From positions 62,001-126,000 of the forward strand of contig NZ_JASHJL010000002.1 in the NCBI RefSeq assembly GCF_030733205.1: a stretch of 64,000 nucleotides of DNA, written 5' to 3'. Below the pieces are notes generated by a model. It was not told the DNA's origin. It saw only the letters and a program-made list of their open reading frames with translations, and ran no database searches. The DNA comes from Mameliella sp. MMSF_3455 (GTDB lineage: Bacteria; Pseudomonadota; Alphaproteobacteria; Rhodobacterales; Rhodobacteraceae). The translations under genes and the position numbers were made by a program. Below are positions 11,434-18,964 of this stretch, one piece after another. The number at the start of each line of letters is the position of its first letter. Position 1 is the stretch's first letter.

Positions 11434-12123
11434 CTACCCGCGCCCGACCCGATGAAAGATATGCGTGAAGGTGGCTGCACCCAGAACCGGGATCAGCAGG
11501 TTGACGAGCGGAATCGTCAGAGGGATTGCCATCAGCACACCTGCGGCCCAGATCGTGGCAAGGTGGCGACGGCGCAATTTGCGGGCCTCTTGGCGACCGA
11601 CCCGGCGCATGGCGGCCAGCGTGAAATATTCCCGTCCCAGCAGGAATCCGTTCAATCCCCAGAAGATCACCGGCGCGAGTGGCGCAAACAGCAAGTACAG
11701 TACCAGCGCAAACAGGTTGGCCAGGATCATCGTGCCAAGGAACCCCAGCGAGTCGATCAAGCTATCGACAAAGCTGGGCGGGGTGGCGGGGCCCAGGCCC
11801 GTATAGTGCTTGTCTTCGACGGCCTGAGCCACCTCTTCGAGAAACATCGACGTGATGGCCGAGGCAATGGGCACCATCAGGAATGCCGACAGCACCAGCA
11901 TGACCGGGACAGCAGCCCAGCTTGCCGCGGTGTCGAGCCATTCGATTGTGCCGATCCACGGCAGAGTGATCGAATCGCCGATCAGCCAGCCCAAACCCCA
12001 GATCACGGTCATGCTGACAGCGATGAGGATCGCCAGCGTGATCCCGATTCCACGCAACAGCACACCGCGAAATCGCGGATCGGGCAGTTGCGCGATGGCG
12101 CGGCTGACGGCGTCAAAGATCAT
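11434..12123 (-). CDS. EI24 domain-containing (CysZ-like) membrane protein
   Basis: 229 residues with about four long hydrophobic segments (near residues 25-50, 70-95, 130-165 and 190-215). The pattern, including SFVDSLIDSLGFLG and the segment FWGLNGFLLGREYF before the basic GRQEARKLRRRH, fits the EI24/CysZ family. CysZ takes up sulfate in enterobacteria, but distant EI24 proteins in alphaproteobacteria are uncharacterised. The ATG overlaps the stop of the upstream nitroreductase gene by four bases, so the two are cotranscribed. Confidence 0.78.
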   Translation of the reverse strand: MIFDAVSRAIAQLPDPRFRGVLLRGIGITLAILIAVSMTVIWGLGWLIGDSITLPWIGTIEWLDTAASWAAVPVMLVLSAFLMVPIASAITSMFLEEVAQAVEDKHYTGLGPATPPSFVDSLIDSLGFLGTMILANLFALVLYLLFAPLAPVIFWGLNGFLLGREYFTLAAMRRVGRQEARKLRRRHLATIWAAGVLMAIPLTIPLVNLLIPVLGAATFTHIFHRVGRG

Positions 12124-12698
12124 TCCGACACCCAGCTGACGATCTGGTCCATGTCGGGGCGCGGACGTTCGGGCGGCGCGGCGCTTTCGGTGCCGATATG
12201 GATGAACCCCGCGATCTTTTCGTTCGGGGCAAGGCCCAGCGCGCCTTCGACAAAGCCGCGGTCATGGCTGGCCCAGCCCGACAGCCAGTTCGCGCCCCAG
12301 CCAGAGGCCAGCGCCGCGTTCAGCAGCGCGAGACAGGTCGCCCCCGCCGAGTAGGTCTGTTCCAGCGCAGGGATCTTGGGGCTTTCCTTTTGTACCTCGA
12401 CCACGGCGACGCAGAGCGGGCTGCGCTCCCAGGCGTCGCGCGCCTTGGCAATGTCCTCGTCGCTCTTGCCCAGTCGTTCGCCGCAATCGGCCACGGCTTC
12501 GGCCATGCGCTGCATCGCGGCATCCCGCAGCACGATGAAACGCCAGGGTTCGAGTTTGCCGTGATCCGGGGTGCGGGCCGCGGCGGTCAACAGCGGCATC
12601 AGGGCGGCATCGTCGGGGCCCGGTGCCTTCAGCGTCTTGGCCGGACGCGACCGGCGACTCAGCAGAAATTCCATCGCGGCGGGATTCGGGGTGGGCAT
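12120..12698 (-). CDS. Nitroreductase family protein (YdjA-like)
   Basis: 192 residues, expected to bind FMN and use NAD(P)H to reduce nitro or quinone-like compounds. LLSRRSRPAKTLKAPGP at the N terminus, TPDHGKLEPWRFIV and GWGANWLSGW are typical of the short YdjA-type nitroreductases. Start chosen at the ATG preceded by CAGGAG; a longer reading would begin inside the divergent region. It precedes the EI24 gene in an overlapping operon. Physiological substrate unknown. Confidence 0.85.
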   Translation of the reverse strand: MPTPNPAAMEFLLSRRSRPAKTLKAPGPDDAALMPLLTAAARTPDHGKLEPWRFIVLRDAAMQRMAEAVADCGERLGKSDEDIAKARDAWERSPLCVAVVEVQKESPKIPALEQTYSAGATCLALLNAALASGWGANWLSGWASHDRGFVEGALGLAPNEKIAGFIHIGTESAAPPERPRPDMDQIVSWVSE

Positions 12699-12795
12699 GG
12701 CGTCTCCTGTCTTCGTCCGCCGATATGTCAGGCCACCGGCCCCGGGTTTCAACCGGGAATGTTGCACATCACGGCACAGCCTTTATGCGGAGGGC

Positions 12796-13053
12796 ATGAA
12801 ACAGCCCGATCTTTCGGACCTTGCCGTGGCCGGCGCCACGCTGGCCGTGCGCGTCACGCCCAAGGCATCCCGCAACGTCGTCATCCGAGACGGCGACAGC
12901 CTGCGTGTCACGGTCACGACGGTGCCAGAGGGCGGCAAGGCCAATGCCGCGGTCACCAAGTTGCTGGCAAAGGCGCTGGGTGTACCGAAATCTCGGCTGG
13001 AACTGGTTCGCGGAGAGACCGCGCGGGACAAGCTGTTCCGGATTACCGACTGA
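12796..13053 (+). CDS. DUF167 (YggU-like) family protein
   Basis: 85 residues beginning MKQPDLSDLA, with the family signature RVTPKASRNVV near the N terminus and GGKANAAVTKLLAKALGVPKSRLELVRGETARDKLFRI covering the rest (here quoted only as landmarks: GGKANAAV, KSRLELVRGE). The fold is a small alpha/beta protein of unknown function. GAGGGC precedes the ATG. Divergent from the nitroreductase gene and convergent with the 76-residue gene. Confidence 0.82.
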   Translation: MKQPDLSDLAVAGATLAVRVTPKASRNVVIRDGDSLRVTVTTVPEGGKANAAVTKLLAKALGVPKSRLELVRGETARDKLFRITD

Positions 13054-13061
13054 GCCGGGTT

Positions 13062-13292
13062 TCAATCCTTGCGCCGATAGACGCCTTCGGGCGTGTTGAC
13101 CGCCGCCACGAGGTCCTGCATCTGCGAGATCGACAGGGTGATCCGCTGCATCCTGTCGGTGCGGGGGTCGTATTGCTCGACCGTGATGCAATCCTCAAAG
13201 CCAGAGATGACGACATCCTCTTGCAGGGGCGGGCCACCTTCGTCCACCAGGGTCACGACGGTGGCGTCGAAATCATGTTCTACGCTGTACAT
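13062..13292 (-). CDS. Small conserved-looking hypothetical protein
   Basis: 76 residues, acidic, beginning MYSVEHDFDATVVTLVDEGG and ending GVYRRKD. No signal peptide or membrane segment. I do not recognise a named family. It follows the DCC-family gene on the same strand with nine bases between them, suggesting one operon, and its codon use looks like that of its neighbours, which supports a real gene. Confidence 0.6.
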   Translation of the reverse strand: MYSVEHDFDATVVTLVDEGGPPLQEDVVISGFEDCITVEQYDPRTDRMQRITLSISQMQDLVAAVNTPEGVYRRKD

Positions 13293-13301
13293 GCTGTCAG
13301 G

Positions 13302-13700
13302 TTAGCCCGCGCGCCCCTTGCCGGAAACCGATTCGGCGCGACGCTGGCGTCGCCGGTGCAGGGCATATAGCGCCGGGGCCACGAGATGATCGTAGGCGGC
13401 GCCCAGAATGTGGCTCAGACCCGGCAGGCGCACCAGCCGGGCCAGCCAGCGCAGGCGCGGCATCTCTGCCCAGAGGACGGCAAAGGCGGGCAGGCCGCTG
13501 TAAAGGGTGCCGTCCTTGACCACGTGGAACCGGCGGGCTGCCTGGTCGCGGGTCAGCCCGTGGTCTGCATGTGCGCCCTCCGATAACCCGGCAAACCCAA
13601 GTTCGACGCCGTCACGTTCCGCCATGCGGCGATAACCTGCCACCTCGCGCGAGCAGATTGGGCAACTGTCGTTGTAGATCACGGTCGGCTTGTCGGTCAT
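13302..13700 (-). CDS. DCC (DUF393) family thiol-disulfide oxidoreductase-like protein
   Basis: 132 residues. The N terminus VIYNDSCPICSREV has the family's DxCxxC arrangement (C13 and C16), where the name DCC comes from. The middle and end (FHVVKDGTLYSGLPAFAVLW, ARLVRLPGLSHIL) match the family. A redox role is inferred from the CxxC only; the substrate is unknown. First gene of a probable two-gene operon with the 76-residue protein. Confidence 0.82.
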   Translation of the reverse strand: MTDKPTVIYNDSCPICSREVAGYRRMAERDGVELGFAGLSEGAHADHGLTRDQAARRFHVVKDGTLYSGLPAFAVLWAEMPRLRWLARLVRLPGLSHILGAAYDHLVAPALYALHRRRQRRAESVSGKGRAG

Positions 13701-13810
13701 GCCGTGAAAGGTAGGTCACCGGCGCAACACTGCCAATTGATCGCGACCGGCTGGAACAGAAGGTCGCGGCAGCTTAGGGTAACTCTGCACAAATCTTTTC
13801 CGGACCTTCC

Positions 13811-14518
13811 ATGACCCGACTGTTGCCGCTCATCGCCTTAGCGCTGCTGTCCGCCTGCGCCGCGCCCCTGCCGGCCCCGGCGCCCAGCACCCTTGGCGGC
13901 TCCGAAGCCCAGCAGCGCGCCAACCGTGCTGCCCGGCAATTCGTGCAGGTGGTGCAGACGGTCGAACCTGTGGCGGAACGCGAATGCCGCCAGCGGACCC
14001 GGGGGCTGAACTGCGATTTCCAGATCGTGATCGACGACCGGGCCGATTTGCCGCCCAATGCCTTCCAGACCGTCGACCGTTATGGCCGACCGATCCTCGC
14101 CTTTAACATCGGTATGATCAATTCGGTGCGGAATGCGGACGAACTGGCCTTTGTCATGGGGCACGAGGCCGCGCATCATATCCTGGACCATCTGGCCAAG
14201 ACCCGGCAAAGCGCCACGATCGGAGCCGTGGTCTTTGCGGGAATCGCCGCCATCAGCGGGGCCGAGGCCGATGCCGTGCGCGATGCCGAACAGCTGGGCG
14301 CGGCTGTGGGCGCACGCACCTACTCCAAGGAGTTCGAACTGGAAGCGGACCAGCTGGGCACGATCATCACCTATCGCTCCGGATTTGACCCGCTGCGCGG
14401 CGCAGAGTTTTTCGCGCGCATCCCCGACCCCGGCAACAGGTTCCTGGGAAGCCACCCGCCCAATGCCGCCCGCCTCAAGATCGTGGCCGAGACGGAGAAG
14501 GCCCTTCGCCAGCAGTGA
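13811..14518 (+). CDS. M48 family metalloprotease, predicted lipoprotein
   Basis: 235 residues. A lipoprotein signal ends with LSAC (Cys16), so it should be anchored on the periplasmic side. The zinc site is HEAAH at 118-122 with the third ligand E178 in FELEADQLGT, the M48 layout. The fold is the short, soluble BepA/LoiP-like type without membrane spans in the catalytic part. Such proteases usually degrade misfolded envelope proteins; the substrate here is unknown. The ATG is preceded by a poor ribosome site (TTCC). Followed after about 100 bases by the DUF6455 genes. Confidence 0.88.
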   Translation: MTRLLPLIALALLSACAAPLPAPAPSTLGGSEAQQRANRAARQFVQVVQTVEPVAERECRQRTRGLNCDFQIVIDDRADLPPNAFQTVDRYGRPILAFNIGMINSVRNADELAFVMGHEAAHHILDHLAKTRQSATIGAVVFAGIAAISGAEADAVRDAEQLGAAVGARTYSKEFELEADQLGTIITYRSGFDPLRGAEFFARIPDPGNRFLGSHPPNAARLKIVAETEKALRQQ

Positions 14519-14620
14519 GGCCTGATCCCTGGTCAACCCAGCGTTGACCTGAGTCAAGGTGACGGCGCGCCTACTCTGCCATTCTGCCCCTCGACAACAG
14601 AGGACAGAGGGGACGGATCA

Positions 14621-14878
14621 ATGCAGAGCCGAGCGACACTGAAACGCCATGCGGCGCTGGTCGACGACATGGCACAGGCCCGCGGCATAGACCTTGAAGA
14701 ACGGATCATGCGCGGCAAGCTGACGGTCTCTGAACTGGAAGACGCGGTATTGCGCTGCACGTCCTGCGCGTCGCCCGAGACCTGCGCGCACTGGTTGGCC
14801 AAACGCGAGCAGGACGGGACCGAAGCGCCCGGGTTCTGCCGCAACTCGGACCTGTTCCAAACCCTCGAAGCGGGCTGA
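14621..14878 (+). CDS. DUF6455 family protein, copy 1 of 3
   Basis: 85 residues, soluble, no signal peptide. Cysteines at 46, 49, 55 and 73 give CX2C-X5-C-X17-C, followed by the family features WL after the third cysteine and PGFCRN around the fourth. The pattern suggests a bound metal ion or Fe-S cluster, but this is inference. First of three consecutive paralogues; the next ATG is three bases past this stop. Function unknown. GGGGACGG lies upstream of the ATG. Confidence 0.78.
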   Translation: MQSRATLKRHAALVDDMAQARGIDLEERIMRGKLTVSELEDAVLRCTSCASPETCAHWLAKREQDGTEAPGFCRNSDLFQTLEAG

Positions 14879-14881
14879 GAG

Positions 14882-15217
14882 ATGGACGGAACACGCCCCG
14901 CCCCGACCCGCCCCACGGTCTTGGGGGACGAAACCGAACATTACTGGCTGGTCCAGCGGATGGCCAAGGCCACCGGCGTCGATCTGGTCGGCGCGACGGA
15001 CGCCGGGCTGCTTTCCCAAGAGGACTGGGCAGGCATCGTCACGTGCTGCCGGGGCTGCGGCTGGTCCCAGCGCTGCGACCAGTGGCTGAACAAGCCGGTG
15101 GACGACACCCGCAGCTTTCCCGGCAATTGTCTGAACCGCAAACGCCTTGCCGCGCTGCAAGAAGCGATGGAAGGCATCACGTCCTCGGAGAAGAAAAATG
15201 GAACTGACGCTTGGTGA
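14882..15217 (+). CDS. DUF6455 family protein, copy 2 of 3
   Basis: 111 residues with longer ends than its neighbours. Cysteines 56, 59, 65 and 83 keep the same CX2C-X5-C-X17-C spacing, with CRGC, CDQWL and FPGNCLN; an extra cysteine (C55) sits just before the first. The shared helix upstream reads MAKATGVDL, comparable to MAQARGIDL in copy 1. The last 20 bases overlap the start of copy 3, so the three genes are one operon and translation is likely coupled. Confidence 0.78.
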   Translation: MDGTRPAPTRPTVLGDETEHYWLVQRMAKATGVDLVGATDAGLLSQEDWAGIVTCCRGCGWSQRCDQWLNKPVDDTRSFPGNCLNRKRLAALQEAMEGITSSEKKNGTDAW

Positions 15218-15461
15218 TCCAGCCCGGCACTTTTTCATGACACGCAGCGTCGCGCGCGTCATGGGCGTGAACCTCACCGATGCTCTGAATGACGGCAGTC
15301 TGGCGCCGGGCGCCTACGCCTCCATGGTCACCGCCTGTCGGGGATGTGCCTTGGTGGACGCCTGCGAGGAATGGCTGTCGCGCCAGACCTCGCTGAGCGG
15401 AACTCCACCCCCGGGATGCTACAACGGCCCGCTTCTGGCAGAGCTTCAGCGGCGCCCGTGA
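15198..15461 (+). CDS. DUF6455 family protein, copy 3 of 3
   Basis: 87 residues from the ATG with GGAGAAG upstream (MELTLGDPAR). Cysteines 47, 50, 56 and 74 again give CX2C-X5-C-X17-C, with CRGC, CEEWL and PPGCYN. It overlaps copy 2 by 20 bases. A longer in-frame reading from 15147 lies within copy 2 and is not supported by a ribosome site. About 100 bases without a recognisable feature separate it from the convergent HxlR gene. Confidence 0.78.
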   Translation: MELTLGDPARHFFMTRSVARVMGVNLTDALNDGSLAPGAYASMVTACRGCALVDACEEWLSRQTSLSGTPPPGCYNGPLLAELQRRP

Positions 15462-15558
15462 CTGTCATTAGCAGCAAATCCGCTGCGTTGAGTCCTTCTT
15501 GCGACATTGGAACGCGGCGTACGGCCTGAAGGGCGCGCCCCTGTCTATCGGACCATGG

Positions 15559-15933
15559 TCATTTGCCCTCAATTCCAGACGGCGGAAGCTCCTCGGCCCA
15601 TTTGCGCAGTTCATCCAAGAAGCCGAGCGCGGTCCGTCCGAAATCCGTGATCTCGTAGACGACCGTGATCGGGGCCGTGTCCCGCACCTCGCGCCTGACC
15701 AGGCCTTGATCTTCGAGCTGACGCAGGCGTTCGGTGATCATCTTTTTTGACGCACCGCCGATCATTCTCGCCAGATCGTTGAACCTTACGGGGCCATCCT
15801 TGACATGCCACAGGATGGACCCGGTCCATTTGCCCCCGATGATCCGCATGCCCCGTTCGATCGCGCAGGGTTCCAGGCAGGCCTCGCTCGCGCTGCGGCG
15901 GCCCTTTGCATCCACTTCGATCTTTGCGTCCAA
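15559..15933 (-). CDS. HxlR family transcriptional regulator
   Basis: 124-133 residues depending on the start. The winged-helix HxlR domain is clear: CAIERGMRIIGGKWTGSILW, then FNDLARMIGGASKKMITERL and LEDQGLVRREV. No ATG lies near the expected N terminus; I prefer the TTG at 15933 because GGAGG stands about six bases before it, with another TTG at 15960 as alternative. The segment ACLEPC just before the domain has two cysteines, and some HxlR proteins sense electrophiles or quinones through an N-terminal cysteine. It is divergent from the MdaB/GST pair, which it probably controls; that is inference. Confidence 0.85.
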   Translation of the reverse strand: MDAKIEVDAKGRRSASEACLEPCAIERGMRIIGGKWTGSILWHVKDGPVRFNDLARMIGGASKKMITERLRQLEDQGLVRREVRDTAPITVVYEITDFGRTALGFLDELRKWAEELPPSGIEGK

Positions 15934-15960
15934 GGTCGCCTCCACAGTCTGTTCGCCCAA

Positions 15961-15990
15961 TCAGGTTACAAAAAGTATACTAGTTGCTTT
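15961..15990. promoter_or_regulatory. Possible HxlR operator in divergent region
   Basis: An AT-rich stretch in GC-rich DNA between the HxlR and mdaB-like genes, centred on the 8-bp palindrome AGTATACT (15974-15981) with GTTAC on the left and GTTGC on the right. Position and composition suit an operator for the divergent regulator. No direct evidence. Confidence 0.35.
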
Positions 15991-16064
15991 TGCATCCTTG
16001 AAGACGCATTTCGTCGCCGAGCCTGCTCGTGTCAAGCGGGCGCAGCCAGAGAAGGACATCCGAA

Positions 16065-16673
16065 GTGACCAAGATACATATTCTGAACGGCGCCCAGCCC
16101 TACGCCTTTGCCCCGGGCGCACTCAACGAGACTCTCGCCAACCTCGCCAAGACGACCCTGGAAGCGCAAGGGCACGAGGTCCGGCTGACCACTGTCGCGC
16201 AGGGCTACGACGTCGAAGCGGAGGTCGAAAATCATCTGTGGGCGGATGTTGTCCTCCTCCAGTTCCCGGTGAACTGGATGGGCGTGCCCTGGTCGTTCAA
16301 GAAGTACATGGACGAAGTCTATACCGTCGGGATGGGCGGACGGCTCAGCGACGGCGATGGCCGTTCTGCCAGTGCGCCCAAGGCAAACTACGGCATGGGA
16401 GGCAAGCTGGCCGGCACGCGCTACATTATCTCGGCGACGCTGAATGCGCCGGCCGAAGCCTTTGATGATCCCGACGAACCCTTTTTCGAAGGGATGTCCC
16501 TCGACGACCTCCTGCGGCCCGTCCATCTGAACGCCAAGTTCTTTGGCATGACCCCACTGCCGAGCTTTGGGGCCTTCGACGTGATGAAGAACCCCGACGT
16601 GGAAGGCGATCTCTCGCGCTTCGAACTCCACCTTGCCAAGACATTCGGAGGGCTGGCAAATGAAGCGGCCTGA
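16065..16673 (+). CDS. NAD(P)H-dependent quinone oxidoreductase (MdaB-like flavodoxin fold)
   Basis: 202 residues from a GTG with GAAGGA upstream (VTKIHILNGAQPY). The protein matches the MdaB/NAD(P)H dehydrogenase (quinone) family: HILNGAQ, LQFPVNWMGVPWSFKKYMDEV, and GKLAGTRYIISATLNAP with FFEGMSLDDLL. It should bind FAD and carry out two-electron reduction of quinones, limiting radical formation. Its stop overlaps the next start, so it is cotranscribed with the GST gene, under the divergent HxlR regulator. Confidence 0.88.
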   Translation: MTKIHILNGAQPYAFAPGALNETLANLAKTTLEAQGHEVRLTTVAQGYDVEAEVENHLWADVVLLQFPVNWMGVPWSFKKYMDEVYTVGMGGRLSDGDGRSASAPKANYGMGGKLAGTRYIISATLNAPAEAFDDPDEPFFEGMSLDDLLRPVHLNAKFFGMTPLPSFGAFDVMKNPDVEGDLSRFELHLAKTFGGLANEAA

Positions 16674-17361
16674 CATCGTTCTATACACCGCCAACACCAT
16701 GAACGGCTGGAAGCCGCTGATCTTTCTGCACGAGGCGGAAATCGACTACGAACTGGTGCCGATCGACTTTGGCAAGAAAGAACAGAAGGCCCCCGACTAC
16801 CTGCGGCTGAACCCGAACGGGCGTATCCCGACCATCGTTGACCGGGGGGCCGACGACTTCGCGGTGTTCGAGAGCGGCGCGATCCTCTGGTACCTCGCCG
16901 AGAAATACGACCGTTTTCTAAGCCATGATCCCAAGGAACGCTCCGAGACGTTGCAATGGCTGATGTTCCAGATGGGCGGGATCGGCCCGATGATGGGTCA
17001 GGCCATGTTCTTTCAGCGCATCGCCAAGCCGAACGGCGACGAGGTGCCCTATGCCATCGACCGCTACGTCAAGGAGAGCCGGCGCCTTCTCGAAGTGCTC
17101 GACACGCGGCTGGCAGGGCGCGACTGGCTTGTGGGTAGCACCTTGTCGATCGCCGACATCGCCACCTATCCATGGGCCCGCAGCCATTTCTGGGCAACGG
17201 TGAGCGTCGAGGGACTGCCGCACCTGCAAGCCTGGTTTGACAGGCTGGACGCCATGCCGCGGGTGCAGGAGGCGCTCCAACTCCCTCAGCCGCGTCCCTC
17301 AGCCTTTGGCAAAGGTGATACCGAGGCGGCCGCAGCCGAAAACGCAGCGCGCTTCCGCTAG
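16660..17361 (+). CDS. Glutathione S-transferase (YfcG/Ure2-like)
   Basis: 233 residues. N-terminal thioredoxin-like half (VLYTANTMNGWKPLIFLHEA, LNPNGRIPTIVD, FESGAILWYLAEKY) and all-helical C-terminal half (QWLMFQMGGIGPMMGQAMFFQ, LSIADIATYPW). The QMGGIGPMMGQ block is typical of the Nu/YfcG-Ure2 class, many of which act as glutathione-disulfide reductases. The ATG lies 14 bases inside the upstream gene. With the quinone reductase it forms an electrophile-response pair. Confidence 0.9.
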   Translation: MKRPDIVLYTANTMNGWKPLIFLHEAEIDYELVPIDFGKKEQKAPDYLRLNPNGRIPTIVDRGADDFAVFESGAILWYLAEKYDRFLSHDPKERSETLQWLMFQMGGIGPMMGQAMFFQRIAKPNGDEVPYAIDRYVKESRRLLEVLDTRLAGRDWLVGSTLSIADIATYPWARSHFWATVSVEGLPHLQAWFDRLDAMPRVQEALQLPQPRPSAFGKGDTEAAAAENAARFR

Positions 17362-17553
17362 ATCACGGCGCGCTGCTTCAAACGAAAGACGGCAGCGCGT
17401 TGGCACCCCCGAAACGAACCGCAGCTTTGTCCGAGTACCTTTGAGCAGGACGACCTGCGGTTCATGCCGCCCTCACGCTGGGGCCATATGCGCAAAAGCC
17501 AGACCTTCACCATTGACGGCGAGGGGCTGACGGGTTTCAGCCCCGGCTCCCTG
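17362..17553. other. Intergenic stretch without a supported gene
   Basis: About 190 bases between two convergent genes. It holds one clear inverted repeat, GGGGCTGA (17523-17530) and TCAGCCCC (17537-17544) around a six-base loop, which could act as a weak terminator for the leftward NDUFA9-like gene. No T tract follows. Nothing else recognisable. Confidence 0.4.
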
Positions 17554-18537
17554 TCATTGGGACCGCAGGTTCTGGGCCGATTCCTTGATTGCTTCGTACT
17601 GGCCCGAAGGGCGGAAACGCCAGAGATAGTCCGGCAGCACCGCCTGTACCGACATCGGCGAAATCCCCAGGTCGGCGAATCCCCTGGAGCCTTCGGTCGT
17701 GACGTTGTCGTGGCGCAGGCTACGAACCTGATCGGCTGTGATCTGCGCGGGAATCAAACCCAGCGAGACGCTTTGCACGAAATCCGAAACAGACCCGATG
17801 ACCCCGGCGGCAAAAAAGGGAATGTTCGCCACGAAGCGACGGCGACGGATCACGTCCAGCATGACCTGCATCAACTCGCGGAAGGTCATGACATCCGGGC
17901 CGCCAAGCTCGTAGATGCCCGGCTTTGCCTGTCCCAGCACGCCCTTGACCGCGGCCTGGGCCACGTCGTCCACATAGACCGGTTGGAACCTGGTTCCGCC
18001 GCCAACGATCGGCAACACCGGCCCCATGCGCGTCATCGAGGCAAAGCGGTTGAAGAAGGCATCTTCGGGGCCGAAGATCACCGAAGGGCGCAGGATCACG
18101 GACTGCGGCATGTGCCCGAGGACACCTTCTTCGCCCTTGCCCTTGCTCTTGGCATAAAGACTGTTGCCGTTGGGATCGGCGCCGATGGCAGAGACATGCA
18201 CCATGTGCGTCACGCCTTCCTCGGCGGCGATGCGTGCGATGCGCTCCGCGCCCTCGTGCTGGACGGCGTCAAAGTTGTTCTTTCCGCCCTTGTCGAAAGT
18301 GCCGACGCAATTCACCACGGCGTCGGCGCCCTGCATCACGCTGCGGACACTGTCGTCATCGCGGATATTGCAGAACACCGGCTCGACCTGGCCGACGACG
18401 CCATAGGGGCGGACAAAGATCGCCTCGTTCGGGCGGCGACAGGCGACACGGACGCGCCAGCCCTCTTTGGCCATGCGACGGGCGATATAGCGTCCGACGA
18501 ATCCCGAGCCGCCATAGATGGTGACGAGTTTGGACAT
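17554..18537 (-). CDS. Complex I NDUFA9-like NAD(P)-binding protein
   Basis: 327 residues with a Rossmann start [14 protein letters not shown] and an atypical short-chain dehydrogenase fold. [28 protein letters not shown] and the C-terminal third fit the group that includes mitochondrial NDUFA9 and its alphaproteobacterial relatives. NDUFA9 is an accessory subunit of respiratory complex I in eukaryotes; whether the bacterial relative binds complex I in this organism is not shown, since no nuo gene is nearby. AGGAGGG precedes the chosen ATG at about the right distance. Confidence 0.85.
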   Translation of the reverse strand: MSKLVTIYGGSGFVGRYIARRMAKEGWRVRVACRRPNEAIFVRPYGVVGQVEPVFCNIRDDDSVRSVMQGADAVVNCVGTFDKGGKNNFDAVQHEGAERIARIAAEEGVTHMVHVSAIGADPNGNSLYAKSKGKGEEGVLGHMPQSVILRPSVIFGPEDAFFNRFASMTRMGPVLPIVGGGTRFQPVYVDDVAQAAVKGVLGQAKPGIYELGGPDVMTFRELMQVMLDVIRRRRFVANIPFFAAGVIGSVSDFVQSVSLGLIPAQITADQVRSLRHDNVTTEGSRGFADLGISPMSVQAVLPDYLWRFRPSGQYEAIKESAQNLRSQ

Positions 18538-18688
18538 GGGGCACGCCCTCCTGTAGCCAGCTTGCCCGGCAGGAATACCGGCGCGACGCGTCGCCCGCAA
18601 GGCGCCGCATTGCCGCGCGAAGATTTCTTGAAAATGGCCGTTGACACCCCCTCGCACCACCTTTAAACGCCTGCCTCACGCTCCTGAT

Positions 18689-18773
18689 GCCCAGGTGGCG
18701 GAATTGGTAGACGCGCTGGTTTCAGGTACCAGTGACTTCGGTCGTGGAGGTTCGAGTCCTCTCCTGGGCACCA
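18689..18773 (+). tRNA. tRNA-Leu (anticodon CAG)
   Basis: GCCCAGG (18689-18695) pairs with CCTGGGC (18763-18769), followed by A and an encoded CCA. D arm has AATTGGTAGACGC; anticodon stem CTGGT/ACCAG encloses the loop TTCAGGT, anticodon CAG; a long variable arm precedes the T arm GGAGG-TTCGAGT-CCTCT. The 85-base length and long variable arm are typical of tRNA-Leu. Reads CUG codons, the commonest Leu codon in this sequence. Confidence 0.97.
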
Positions 18774-18964
18774 ACTCTCAAGACACAACGAGTTACCGTA
18801 CCCCCCTGCCCGGGGAAGAAAGATCGCTTGTTCGGACATGCCGTTTCTTGGCAAGTTGGCAAGGCTTCTCAATTCAGGCACGCGGGTCTCGCCGCTTCAC
18901 TCAAAGTGCAAGCGCGCCACGTCGACCGATCGGCAGCGAGGAATAAACCACCAATCCCTCGGGC

